The notes under the pieces: model-generated
What the model was told of the DNA's origin: nothing
Seen by the model: only the letters and a program-made list of their open reading frames with translations
Databases searched by the model: none
NCBI RefSeq assembly: GCF_014873495.1
Contig: NZ_JADBGF010000001.1
Location: 8,370,001-8,434,000 of the forward strand
Source of the DNA: Streptomyces stelliscabiei
GTDB lineage: Bacteria; Actinomycetota; Actinomycetes; Streptomycetales; Streptomycetaceae
DNA: 64,000 nt
Direction: 5' to 3'
Translations under genes and position numbers: made by a program
Shown: in pieces, positions 50,553-58,678 of the stretch
How positions within the stretch are numbered: the stretch's first letter is position 1
Layout: every line of letters begins with the position of its first letter

Positions 50553-52658
50553 TCAGCAGCGGGCCGGCGGGCGGTCCCAGTGGCGGTGGGCCGCGATCGC
50601 CGCCAGGAACTCCCTGGTGAACTCGTCGCCCACCCGGCCCTGGGCCGTGTCCGTCACGACACCCCGGTCCGCCACCACGTGATGGAACTCCGAGGAGAGG
50701 CGTACCCCCTCGGGTCGCAGGGCCGCGACGACGCCCACCCCGGAACCGAGCGCGCCGATCGGCTTGCCGTGGCGGTAGGCGTCGCGGACGAAACGCATGG
50801 CGTCGGGGTCGGCCGCGGAGGACGGGGTGGCCACGGGGCCGCCGGGAAGCAGCACCGCGTCGTAGAGGACGGACGCCATCGTCGGCAGGGCCCGGTCCAC
50901 GGTGTACTGCGCGCCGTCCGCGCCGCGCACGGTACCGTCCTCGGCCGCCAGGGCCTCGACGACCGCCCCCTCGGCCGCCAGCGCCTCCCGCACACCGGTC
51001 ACCTGCTCGGCGTCCACGCCGTCCGCGACCAGGACGGCGATCCGGCGGGTGCGGAGGGAACCGGGGCCGCGCTGGGACTCCAGGCTGAGCGCGGGCGAGG
51101 TGAGCTTGTGCGGCGGCGGCTCGGCGTCCGTCGGGGTCGGAACGCCGATGCCCTTGGCCACCTCGGCCGCCAACCGCGGGTCCACCTTGGTCAGTTGCTC
51201 CACCGTGCGGGCCCGGACGGTGAGGGCGCCCACCTTGCCGAGTTCGAAGCGGAAGGCCGCCACGATGTGCTCCTGCTCCCAGGGGGCCATGCTGTTCCAG
51301 AACAGGGCGGGCTGGCTGTGGTGGTCCTTGAAACTCTCGCTGCGGCGGCGGATCTTGGCGCCGTCGACGCGCTCGGCGTGGTGGCGGTAGGCGTGCGGGT
51401 CGCCGCCCGCGTGGGCCGGGCAGCCGCCGCCGAGGGAGTTGGGGTAGTAGTTCGTGCCCCCGTGCACCGCCGACTGGTGGTAGCCGTCACGGTGGTTGGT
51501 GCGCACCGGTGCCACCGGGCGGTTCACCGGCAACTGGGAGAAGTTGGGGCCGCCGAGGCGGATCAACTGCGTGTCCAGATAGGAGAAGTTGCGGGCCTGA
51601 AGGAGCGGGTCGTTGGTGAAGTCGATGCCCGGGACGACATTGGCGGTGTGGAAGGCCACCTGCTCCGTCTCGGCGAAGAAGTTCTCGGGGTTGCGGTCCA
51701 GCACCATACGGCCGATCGGCCGGACCGGCACCTGCTCCTCCGGGATGAGTTTCGTGGCGTCGAGCAGATCGAAGTCGAAGGCGAACTCGTCCTCCTCCGG
51801 CACGAGTTGGACCCCAAGCTCCCACTCCGGGTACTCACCGGCCTCGATCGCGTCCCACAGGTCACGGCGGTTGAAGTCCGGGTCCCGGCCCTGGCACTCC
51901 TGCGCCTCGTCCCACACCAGCGAGTGCGTGCCCAGCTTCGGCTTCCAGTGGAACTTGACGAACGTGCCGCGCCCGTCGGCGGTCACGAAACGGAACGTGT
52001 GCACACCGAAGCCCTGCATCATGCGGTAGCTGCGCGGGATCGCCCGGTCCGACATCAGCCACATGATCGCGTGCAGGGTCTCCGGCTGCAGCGACACGAA
52101 GTCCCAGAGGGTGTCGTGGGCGGACGCGCCCGTCGGGATGTCGTTGTGCGGCTCCGGCTTCACCGCGTGCACGAAGTCGGGGAACTTGATGCCGTCCTGG
52201 ATGAAGAAGACCGGGAAGTTGTTCCCGACCAGGTCGTAATTGCCCTCCGACGTATAGAACTTGGTGGCGAAACCGCGCACGTCCCGCACGGTGTCGGCCG
52301 AGCCGCGCGGCCCCTGCACGGTCGAGAACCGTACGAAGACCGGGGTGCGGACCGAGGGGTCCTGGAGGAACGCGGCACGGGTGAACTCCGCGCAGGACTC
52401 GTACGGTTCGAAGTACCCGTAGGCGCCCGCGCCCCGGGCGTGGACCACCCGCTCCGGGATCCGCTCGTGGTCGAAGTGGGTGAGCTTCTCCCGGAAGTGG
52501 AAGTCCTCCATCAGGGTCGGCCCGCGCTCGCCGACGGTCAGGGAGTCGTCGGTGTGGTCGACGGCCACACCCTGGTCGGTGGTGAGAGGCCCCGACGCCG
52601 GGTCGTCCGGGTGGGCGGCCTCGCGCTGCTCCCGCTTGCGGTCCATGGGTGAGGTCAT
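50553..52658 (-). CDS. katE: Large-subunit catalase with C-terminal class I glutaminase-like domain
   Basis: A 701-aa clade II (HPII-type) catalase. The heme-side His lies in ERVVHARGAG, the Asn in GNYDLVGNNFPVFF, and the proximal Tyr in NFSYLDTQLIRLGG. The C-terminal 190 residues form the DJ-1/PfpI-like domain that stabilises the tetramer. It breaks down hydrogen peroxide in the cytoplasm. Its ATG overlaps the stop of the PfpI-type gene (ATGA), so the two proteins are coexpressed, probably in stress. Length matches the family. Confidence 0.92.
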   Translation of the reverse strand: MTSPMDRKREQREAAHPDDPASGPLTTDQGVAVDHTDDSLTVGERGPTLMEDFHFREKLTHFDHERIPERVVHARGAGAYGYFEPYESCAEFTRAAFLQDPSVRTPVFVRFSTVQGPRGSADTVRDVRGFATKFYTSEGNYDLVGNNFPVFFIQDGIKFPDFVHAVKPEPHNDIPTGASAHDTLWDFVSLQPETLHAIMWLMSDRAIPRSYRMMQGFGVHTFRFVTADGRGTFVKFHWKPKLGTHSLVWDEAQECQGRDPDFNRRDLWDAIEAGEYPEWELGVQLVPEEDEFAFDFDLLDATKLIPEEQVPVRPIGRMVLDRNPENFFAETEQVAFHTANVVPGIDFTNDPLLQARNFSYLDTQLIRLGGPNFSQLPVNRPVAPVRTNHRDGYHQSAVHGGTNYYPNSLGGGCPAHAGGDPHAYRHHAERVDGAKIRRRSESFKDHHSQPALFWNSMAPWEQEHIVAAFRFELGKVGALTVRARTVEQLTKVDPRLAAEVAKGIGVPTPTDAEPPPHKLTSPALSLESQRGPGSLRTRRIAVLVADGVDAEQVTGVREALAAEGAVVEALAAEDGTVRGADGAQYTVDRALPTMASVLYDAVLLPGGPVATPSSAADPDAMRFVRDAYRHGKPIGALGSGVGVVAALRPEGVRLSSEFHHVVADRGVVTDTAQGRVGDEFTREFLAAIAAHRHWDRPPARC

Positions 52659-53200
52659 CGGGCGGCCCCCTCGGAGAACACGTCCAGGAACGCCTCGCAG
52701 AACGCCTTGAGGTCGTCCGGTTTGCGGCTGGTGACGAGCTTGTTGGGGCCGTGGTCGCAGATCTGCACCTGCTCGTCGACCCAGGTGCCGCCCGCGTTGC
52801 GGATGTCCGTCCGCAGGCTCGGCCACGAGGTCAGAACCCGGCCCCGGACCACGTCCGCCTCGATCAGCGTCCACGGCGCGTGGCAGATCGCGGCGACCGG
52901 GCGGCCCCGCTCGAAGAACTCCCGGACGAAGGAGACGGCCTGTTCATCCGTGCGCAGGAAGTCCGGATTGGCCACTCCGCCGGGCAGGACCAGAGCGTCG
53001 AACGACTCGGCCGGGATCTCGCCCACCACGGCGTCCACCGGGAACGTGTCCGCCTTGTCGAGGTGGTCGAAGCCCTGGACCCGCCCGGACGCCGTCGACA
53101 CCAGCACGGGCTCGTGCCCGGCGTTCTTCGCCGCCTGCCACGGCTCGGTCAGCTCGATCTGCTCGACACCCTCGGGTGCGGTCAGGAATGCGATACGCAT
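52655..53200 (-). CDS. DJ-1/PfpI-family protein
   Basis: A 181-aa protein beginning MRIAFLTAPEGVEQIELTEP. Catalytic Cys is in AICHAPWTL (near residue 105); the Glu nucleophile-elbow partner lies near the start (GVEQ). Members act as stress chaperones, deglycases or proteases; the class is type-1 glutamine amidotransferase-like. It is upstream of and cotranslated with a catalase that itself ends in a similar domain. ATG 53200 is favoured by GAGGAGA upstream. Confidence 0.88.
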   Translation of the reverse strand: MRIAFLTAPEGVEQIELTEPWQAAKNAGHEPVLVSTASGRVQGFDHLDKADTFPVDAVVGEIPAESFDALVLPGGVANPDFLRTDEQAVSFVREFFERGRPVAAICHAPWTLIEADVVRGRVLTSWPSLRTDIRNAGGTWVDEQVQICDHGPNKLVTSRKPDDLKAFCEAFLDVFSEGAAR

Positions 53201-53225
53201 GGCTGCTCGATCTCCTCTCGTCACG

Positions 53226-53303
53226 TGTGTCCGTCGTTCATGTGTCCGTCGTTCACGTGGGTACGTCGTTCATGTGTGTCCGTGGTTCATGTGCCTCCGT
53301 CGT
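53226..53303. repeat. Tandem repeat of 16-18 bp in the PfpI-catalase leader
   Basis: About five copies of GTCCGTCGTTCATGTGT, some with one or two changes, fill most of the 103 bp between the decarboxylase pseudogene and the PfpI start. They could be operator iterons for a repressor (16-18 bp spacing is near 1.5 turns) or a slippage product. Confidence 0.55.
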
Positions 53304-54172
53304 TCATCGGGCCACCACCCGCAGGGTGCGCAGCTGCGGGTCCGAGGGGTCCGGCACGTACATGCCGTGCTCCACCCCGGACGCCAGGTACTCCACGACC
53401 GCCCGGTTGATCCGCTCGCCCGGGCAGTCACCGGCACCCCGGGCGGATAGGGACTCGCGGGCTCGGCGGCCACCCGGCCCACCGCCTCCTCCAGCGGTAC
53501 CTGCTCCACCGGGCCGAAGAACACGTCGCGGGGGAGCATCACCGCCCTCCAGCTCCAGTTCCTCCGGTTCGGGCAGCCGGACGGGCGGAGGCAGCGGCAG
53601 CGACTCGCGCCGCTTCACGAGATCCGTGAGGTGGGCGTGACGAGCAGCATGCCCTTCGTGTCGGGTGCCCGCTCGAAGGCCTCGGTGACCTCCTCCGGGC
53701 CCGGCGGATGCGACAGACGGTGCTCGGCGTCCCAGCGCGGCCGTACCCACACCGGCTCGATGCCGGTCAGGATCACGCCCGCGATCACCGACTTGTGCGC
53801 GTTGCGGGCGACCAGCAGCTTCTCGCCCGGCCCGGCGACCGCCAGCATGGACGCCTTGACCGACAGGGAACTGCCGCAGGTGGAGACGTACGCCCGGTCC
53901 GCGTCCACCGCGTCCGCCATCAGCTCCTCGGCCCGCTCCAGGACCCGGCCCGACATCCGCCGGTCGTCCAGCCCGTTCAGGGCGAGCACGTCCGAGGCGA
54001 ACACATCGGGGCCGAGCGTCAGGGCTACCCGCGCGTCCACTCCCGGGCCGCCCTTGTGGCCGGGCGGCGAGAACGGGTGCCGACCGGAGCGCCGGTAGCG
54101 CTCCAGGGCCTCCAGGACGGGGGTGCGGGAGTGGTCGGGTCGTCGGTCCGTGGTCACACTGTCGTCGTCCAT
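53304..54172 (-). pseudogene. Degraded Orn/Lys/Arg decarboxylase-family gene
   Basis: The frame from ATG 54172 has SGRHPFSPPGHKGGPG, then DVLALNGLDD, STCGSSLSVKASMLAV and NAHKSVIAG, all of the PLP decarboxylase family. It stops at LLVTPTSRIS, after about 180 residues. Downstream, pieces of the C-terminal domain occur in two other frames: HLTDLVKRRES with PPPVRLPEPEELELE, then LPRDVFFGPVEQVPLEEAVG, then NRAVVEYLASGVEHG. The middle with the PLP lysine is deleted, and at least two frameshifts follow. It is therefore non-functional. Confidence 0.85.
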
Positions 54173-54264
54173 GGTCTCCCTGCCCTCGCTGTCCGTCGTG
54201 TCGGGCCCCGGGGCGGAGCCCCGAGCCGCCCGCTGGGGCCGGGAACCGGGCTCGGGCCGGCCGT

Positions 54265-54705
54265 TCAGGTCGGGGTGGAGCCCGGCCGGGTGTCCGGCTC
54301 CGCGCGGCTGATGTGGGCGAGTGCCGACTCCGGTTGCCGGGAGACGGCCAGGTCGCCGAGGCTGACCATGCCCACCGGGTGCCCGTCCTCCACGACGGGA
54401 AGCCGGCGTATCGCGTGCTCGCGCATCAGCTGCTCGGCGACGGACACCGCCTCGTCCGGGCCGACCACGACCGGGTTCGGGGTGCAGACGGCCTGGGCGC
54501 TCACCGTCAGCGGGTCCGCGCCGGCGGCGACCGCGCGCAGGGCGATGTCGCGGTCGGTCAGGACCCCGACGACCTGCCCGTGCGCCGCGACCAGAACGTC
54601 CCCGACGTCCTTGGCCCGCATCAGCCGTGCCGCCTCGACGAGCGAGGCGGCCGGGCGGACCGCCACCACCCCTGCCGTCATGACGTCCCTCACGAACTCG
54701 GCCAT
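54265..54705 (-). CDS. CBS-domain pair protein
   Basis: A 146-aa protein of two CBS domains: residues about 8-60 (ARLMRAKDVGDVLVAAHGQV) and 70-130 (AVSVAEQLMREHAIRRLPVV). GGAGG precedes ATG 54705. Stand-alone CBS proteins bind adenosine nucleotides and regulate partners; no partner is obvious here. The protein is common in Streptomyces and often stress-associated. Confidence 0.85.
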   Translation of the reverse strand: MAEFVRDVMTAGVVAVRPAASLVEAARLMRAKDVGDVLVAAHGQVVGVLTDRDIALRAVAAGADPLTVSAQAVCTPNPVVVGPDEAVSVAEQLMREHAIRRLPVVEDGHPVGMVSLGDLAVSRQPESALAHISRAEPDTRPGSTPT

Positions 54706-54798
54706 GGGCCCTCCGGGCCTCTCGTCGCTCCGCCCCGACTGCGGGGGCGCACGCACACACCGGCGTGACCTTGCCCGCAGTACCCGTGCGCGAGGGGC

Positions 54799-55257
54799 CT
54801 ATGTGTCCCGCTCGTGTGCGGATTCCGTGCCCTCGGCCGAGGGCCGCGCCGCGCCGCCCCCGGTCTCGTCACCGGTCTCCTCCCCGGCGTCGACCACCGC
54901 CTGCGCGAGCCGGTGCGCCGAGTCGTAGCGCGCGTCCCGCGGCAGCCGCTCCAGGGGCTCCACGAGCGCGTCGGGAGCGTGCCGGTCCCGCAGGACCCCG
55001 ATCAGCTCGGCGGGCCCCGCCGGGAAGGACGTACGGCCCAGGACCCGGGCCAGCTCCAGTTGCAGCGCCGCCACCCGTGTGGGCGCCCGGCTGGGCGTCA
55101 CCGGCCCGTACGCGACCTCCGGGTCGTCCTCGGCGTAGGGCTCGGGGTCGTTCCACTCCTCCGTCCGGGTGGGATGCCCCGAACGGAGCAACCCCTGGAG
55201 TTCCTGCTTCATCTCGTCGTCGCGGTGGGCGCTCAGCCTGTCGCTGCCTCGCTGCAT
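54799..55257 (-). CDS. DUF2795-like protein
   Basis: A 152-aa hydrophilic protein beginning MQRGSDRLSAHRDDEMKQEL. The LGRTSFPAGPAELIGVLRDRHAPDALVEPLERLP segment resembles the DUF2795 domain, and GLLRSGHPTRTEEWNDPEP is a Streptomyces-specific start (from memory). GGGGAG lies before the ATG. A sigma-B-like promoter is at 55288-55312, suggesting stress expression. The function is unknown. Confidence 0.75.
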   Translation of the reverse strand: MQRGSDRLSAHRDDEMKQELQGLLRSGHPTRTEEWNDPEPYAEDDPEVAYGPVTPSRAPTRVAALQLELARVLGRTSFPAGPAELIGVLRDRHAPDALVEPLERLPRDARYDSAHRLAQAVVDAGEETGDETGGGAARPSAEGTESAHERDT

Positions 55258-55287
55258 GACTCCCCTTGGATCGTCGGTGGCCCTCGC

Positions 55288-55312
55288 GTACCCGAACACC
55301 CCGGGGCGACAC
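55288..55312 (-). promoter_or_regulatory. Sigma-B-like promoter before the DUF2795-like gene
   Basis: On the minus strand GTGT is followed after 15 nt by GGGTAC, giving a leader of about 25 nt before ATG 55257. It matches GNNT, 14-16 nt, GGGTAC. Consensus match only. Confidence 0.4.
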
Positions 55313-55418
55313 GGACGCATCCCGTCCGGTTCCGCGCGGCGCCCGGGTTTGCCCGTCCGCGCGGCGGAGACCCGGCCCGACGCCCCCCACGACACGTGTC
55401 CCGGGAAGGACCGGACCC

Positions 55419-55550
55419 ATGACGGCTGTCGCTGTGATCATTCCGCTGCTCATGCTCGGCGTCGTAATGGCGCTCGGCCGCTACGAGGAGCTGGTGCTGC
55501 CACCCGTCGAGCGGGCCGACCGGCCGGAACAGGCCGTGCCGGTCCGCTGA
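55419..55550 (+). CDS. Very small single-helix membrane protein
   Basis: A 43-aa protein beginning MTAVAVIIPLLMLGVVMALG: one membrane helix, then a charged, proline-rich tail (RYEELVLPPVERADRPEQ). AAGGA lies before the ATG. It is similar in size and layout to small membrane proteins found next to transporters and stress genes, but it has no partner here. The function is unknown. Confidence 0.6.
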   Translation: MTAVAVIIPLLMLGVVMALGRYEELVLPPVERADRPEQAVPVR

Positions 55551-55651
55551 TCGGCGACGCGAACGGCGCCCGGTGTCCAGGGCCACCTGGCAGGCCACCG
55601 GGCACGGCGCACGGACCGCTCAATCCTCCTTGCCGCTGTCGGACGAAAGGA

Positions 55652-55694
55652 AAGAGTTCAGTCCCCGTGGCCCTGACCTGGGCACTGAACTCTT
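55652..55694 (+). terminator. Hairpin between the small membrane gene and the IS fragment
   Basis: AAGAGTTCAGT and ACTGAACTCTT form an 11-bp stem with a 21-nt loop. It lies about 100 nt after the small gene and just before IS-like sequence. Its lower GC content differs from the neighbouring DNA, so it may belong to transferred DNA. Confidence 0.45.
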
Positions 55695-55720
55695 CTCTGC
55701 ATGGAAGGAAGTAGCGACCT

Positions 55721-56077
55721 GTCAATCCCCTGGTTCCGTAGAGACTTTGGTTATGCGGTCTGATCTTTCTGGCCGTGTCGCTCGCGCGCTTCGGCGATGA
55801 TTCTTTCGAACTCCTCGGGCGGTAGGCCGCCGGCCGCGCTGTGCCTTCGTCGCGGGTTGTACACCCAGTGATCCATGTGGCGATCCTCAGGCGGGCCTCG
55901 GTCCGGGGCGCGAATGGTCGGCGGTGGATGTACTCGACCTTGACCAGCGAGTTGAAACTCTCCGCGGCGGCATTGTCCAGCGCGGACCCCACCCGTCCCA
56001 TGGACTGCACCACGCCCAGTCGGTCACAGAGCTTGTTGTACGCCTCGGACGTGTACTCCGCGCTGTGGAAGATCGTC
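55721..56077 (-). mobile_element. Truncated IS3-family transposase fragment, copy 1
   Basis: The minus strand encodes EYTSEAYNKLCDRLGVVQS and AAAESFNSLVKVEYIH from the C-terminal catalytic region of an IS3-type OrfB (rve) transposase. The third acidic residue (E of DDE) is present. Relative to copy 2 there are a 9-nt deletion (about 56061) and small indels, including one that changes the reading frame at GFYNPRR. Only the distal part of the gene remains. It joins directly to a LuxR-type remnant. Confidence 0.8.
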
Positions 56078-56200
56078 GCGGCCAAGCTCCACCTCTCGGA
56101 GTCCACGGTCCGCAACCACCTCTCCTCCGCGATCGGCAAGACAGGCACCCGCAACCGGATGGAGGCGATGCGGGAGGCGCGGCAGCAGGGGTGGTTGTGA
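56078..56200 (+). pseudogene. C-terminal helix-turn-helix remnant of a LuxR-type response regulator
   Basis: The plus-strand frame reads AAKLHLSESTVRNHLSSAIG then KTGTRNRMEAMREARQQGWL and stops. This is the recognition end of a NarL/FixJ-type DNA-binding domain. The receiver and the first half of the domain are missing, and IS sequence takes their place at 56077. The insertion thus destroyed a two-component regulator. Confidence 0.75.
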
Positions 56201-56258
56201 CCCTGCTGCCGCGGCGGGGGTTGTGACCCCTGCCGCCGCCCTGCCCGCATCGCTCACC

Positions 56259-57080
56259 TCACCCCGTGACCTGCGCCTTCTTGTAGTTCGCTCCGTCCGG
56301 CCCCAGGCACACGAACCAGTCCTTCGGGGAGCCGTCCACCTCGCGGATCAGGTTCTTGAAGTCGCCGGCCCCCGCAGGGGCCCGTTCCACCCGGGTCTTC
56401 GTGCCGTCGTCCCAGGTGCAGGTGACCTCCTGGACGGTCCGGAAGACCTGGCCGATCACCAGGCGCTGCGGGGCGTCGCTGCCCGGGTCGGTGTCCAACG
56501 GCCTCGAGTACGCCTCCATTCTGCGCGTGAACTGGCCGTCCTTACTGACTAGTCTCAGGATCACCGTCGACGACTTGCCCACGGTCAGGTGCACGAAGTG
56601 CCAGCTGCTGCCCACCAGTTCCGAGGCCTTCTCCAACGCGACCGGCTCGTCCCCGTACAGGGCCATCTCGGCGAGCTGGGCGCGTGCCTTCGCCGTGGTC
56701 TTCGGCGCGGTCCAGACGACGGCGTCGACCTTCCACTTCCTGCCGTGGTCCGTGCCCCTGGCCAAAGTCGTCACCCGCCGTTCAGGACTCTGCTTCACCG
56801 TCCCCGCCGAGGGCCGCGCGGCCACCTGCCCCGCCCCGTGCCCGCCGCCCGTGCCTCCCGCCAGCGCCAGCGTCGTCCCCGTGGACCCCGCGATCACCGC
56901 CGCGGCCGCCGCGGCCACCGCCCAGCGGCGCGTCTTGCGGCGCCTCCCTCCCCGTACCACCGCCTGATAGGGGGCCGCGCGGACCTCCACCTCGTCCGCC
57001 GCGTCCGCCAGCAGGAGGGCGATGTCCGTGTGCGCCTCGTCGTACGTCATGTCGTGGTTCGTCTCCCTGTCCCCGCTCAT
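56259..57080 (-). CDS. Membrane-anchored anti-sigma-type protein
   Basis: A 273-aa protein. About 70 cytoplasmic residues (TDIALLLADAADEVEVRAAP) lead to one membrane helix (near 72-90), then an extracellular domain without recognised fold but with a conserved pair of Cys-containing segments. ATG 57080 overlaps the sigma factor stop (TGATG). Gene order and topology fit the anti-sigma or regulatory partner of the SigE-type factor, though it lacks a clear zinc anti-sigma motif. It is the only intact pair between two IS fragments. Confidence 0.75.
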   Translation of the reverse strand: MSGDRETNHDMTYDEAHTDIALLLADAADEVEVRAAPYQAVVRGGRRRKTRRWAVAAAAAAVIAGSTGTTLALAGGTGGGHGAGQVAARPSAGTVKQSPERRVTTLARGTDHGRKWKVDAVVWTAPKTTAKARAQLAEMALYGDEPVALEKASELVGSSWHFVHLTVGKSSTVILRLVSKDGQFTRRMEAYSRPLDTDPGSDAPQRLVIGQVFRTVQEVTCTWDDGTKTRVERAPAGAGDFKNLIREVDGSPKDWFVCLGPDGANYKKAQVTG

Positions 57081-57619
57081 CACTTCCGCCCTCCGCTCGT
57101 GAGTGCCTCGGCCAGTCCCGGCAGGGCGCGGAGCTTCGCGATCCCCCTCGCCGTGTTGCTCTTCACCGTGCCGACGCTGCATCCCATGGCCTCCGCGGCC
57201 TGCTCCTCGCTCAGGTCCTCCCAGTACCGCAGGACCACCGCCTCCCGCTGGCGCACGGGCAGTGCGGCGAGCACCGTCAGCAGCGCGCCGCGGTCGTCCG
57301 CCCGCGCGATGCGGTCGTCGGCGTCGGGCAGCTCGTGGGTGGGGCCCGAGTAGTCCTTCGGCGCCAGGAACTCCTTGAGGCGTCTGCGGTGCCTGCGGGC
57401 GTGCGCGTTGATCATCACGCGCCGTACGTACGCGTCGGGGTCGTCGGCCGCGCCGACCCTGCGCCAGGCCACATAGGCCCGTTCGAGCGTCGACTGGACC
57501 AGGTCCTCCGCGGCATGCTGCTCCCCCGTGAGCAGGAAAGCCGTGCGCAGCAACCGTGGCCAGCGGCCGACGACGAAGCTCTGGAACTCCGCGTCCCGAG
57601 CCTCTTTCCGATCCAACAT
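57080..57619 (-). CDS. SigE-family ECF RNA polymerase sigma factor
   Basis: A 179-aa protein beginning MLDRKEARDAEFQSFVVGRW. Region 2 (EDLVQSTLERAYVAWRRVG, AYVRRVMINAH) and region 4 (LPVRQREAVVLRYWEDLSEE, AMGCSVGTVKSNTARG) are complete. AGGAGG precedes ATG 57619. It directs RNA polymerase to an extracytoplasmic-stress regulon and is coupled to the membrane protein at 56259. The region upstream (57620-57786) holds no gene, only an A/T-rich run and loose inverted repeats. Confidence 0.88.
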   Translation of the reverse strand: MLDRKEARDAEFQSFVVGRWPRLLRTAFLLTGEQHAAEDLVQSTLERAYVAWRRVGAADDPDAYVRRVMINAHARRHRRRLKEFLAPKDYSGPTHELPDADDRIARADDRGALLTVLAALPVRQREAVVLRYWEDLSEEQAAEAMGCSVGTVKSNTARGIAKLRALPGLAEALTSGGRK

Positions 57620-57786
57620 GGGCACCTCCTAGATGGTTGAAGGAGTCCATGAGGATCGGATTTCGTTGCACCGCCGCGCGGAGGATTTTTTTCGAGCCTC
57701 GGGCCCGGAGATTGTGCGGCAGGCCCGCGCGGCCGTGGCCTCACGCCTGCCGCACCGGCACCTTCCGCGGCAGCCACAGCAGATCA

Positions 57787-58435
57787 GTCAATCCCCTGGT
57801 TCCGTAGAGACTTTGGTTATGCGGTCTGATCTTTCTGGCCGTGTCGCTCGCGCGCTTCGGCGATGATTCTTTCGAACTCCTCGGGCGGTAGGCCGCGGGC
57901 CGCGCTGTGCCTTCGTCGCGGGTTGTAGAACCCAGTGATCCATGTGGCGATCCTCAGGCGGGCCTCGGTCCGGGGCGCGAATGGTCGGCGGTGGATGTAC
58001 TCGACCTTGACCAGCGAGTTGAAACTCTCCGCGGCGGCATTGTCCAGCGCGGACCCCCACCCGTCCCATGGACTGCACCACGCCCAGTCGGTCACAGAGC
58101 TTGTTGTACGCCTCGGACGTGTACTCCGCGCCGCGGTCGCTGTGGAAGATCGTCCCATCCAGGCTGCCGCCACGTGTCACGGCCGCCATCTTCAACGACG
58201 CCCCGACCAGGGCCGCGTCGTGATGCTCGCCCATCGCGTAGCCGAGACAGCGCCGCGAGAACGCGTCGATGACCGTCGCCAAGTAGATCTTGCCCTCGCC
58301 GGTCTCGATCTCGGTCATGTCGCCGTACCACAGCAGATCCGGAGCGACAGCGTCGAACCGACGACGCACCAGGTCAGGGGCGGCTTTCCGCTTGCCCTGC
58401 CGGGTCAGTGACTTGCGCTTCGACCTGCGGCGCGG
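57787..58435 (-). mobile_element. Truncated IS3-family transposase fragment, copy 2
   Basis: The minus strand encodes more of the same OrfB: WYGDMTEIETGEG (first D), ATVIDAFSRRCLGYAM, FHSDRGAEYTSEAYNK (second D), and the AAAESFN segment (E), with the ending GFYNPRRRHSAARGLPPEEF intact. An extra C in the middle (near 58057) shifts the frame between the D and E parts, so the gene is dead. The first 300 nt match copy 1 with a handful of changes. The upstream end is lost where another remnant begins. Confidence 0.85.
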
Positions 58436-58443
58436 CGCCGAGG

Positions 58444-58678
58444 GCATGGCGTTCATCACCGACTCAGGCGGCTCGAACGGCATCATCGTGGTCGACCTCG
58501 CCACGGGCCGCTCCTGGCGGCGGCTGGCCGGGCATCCCTCAGTGCTCCCCGACGAGCAGTTCCTTCCCGTCATCGAGGGCGAACCCCTCATGATCCGCCC
58601 CGCGGACGGCGAACCCACCTATTAGACCGTCTCCGACGGCATCGCTCTCAGCGCCGACGGCCAGCGCCTCTACTACTC
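58444..58678 (+). pseudogene. Remnant of an MRJP / dopachrome-tautomerase-like gene
   Basis: The plus-strand frame reads GMAFITDSGGSNGIIVVDLA, then GRSWRRLAGHPSVLPDEQFL and DGIALSADGQRLYYS. This is the middle of major-royal-jelly/yellow-type beta-propeller proteins as known in actinobacteria. A TAG interrupts it at 58623-58625, and both ends are missing: the IS fragment replaces the left and the histidine kinase stop lies at its right. Confidence 0.7.
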
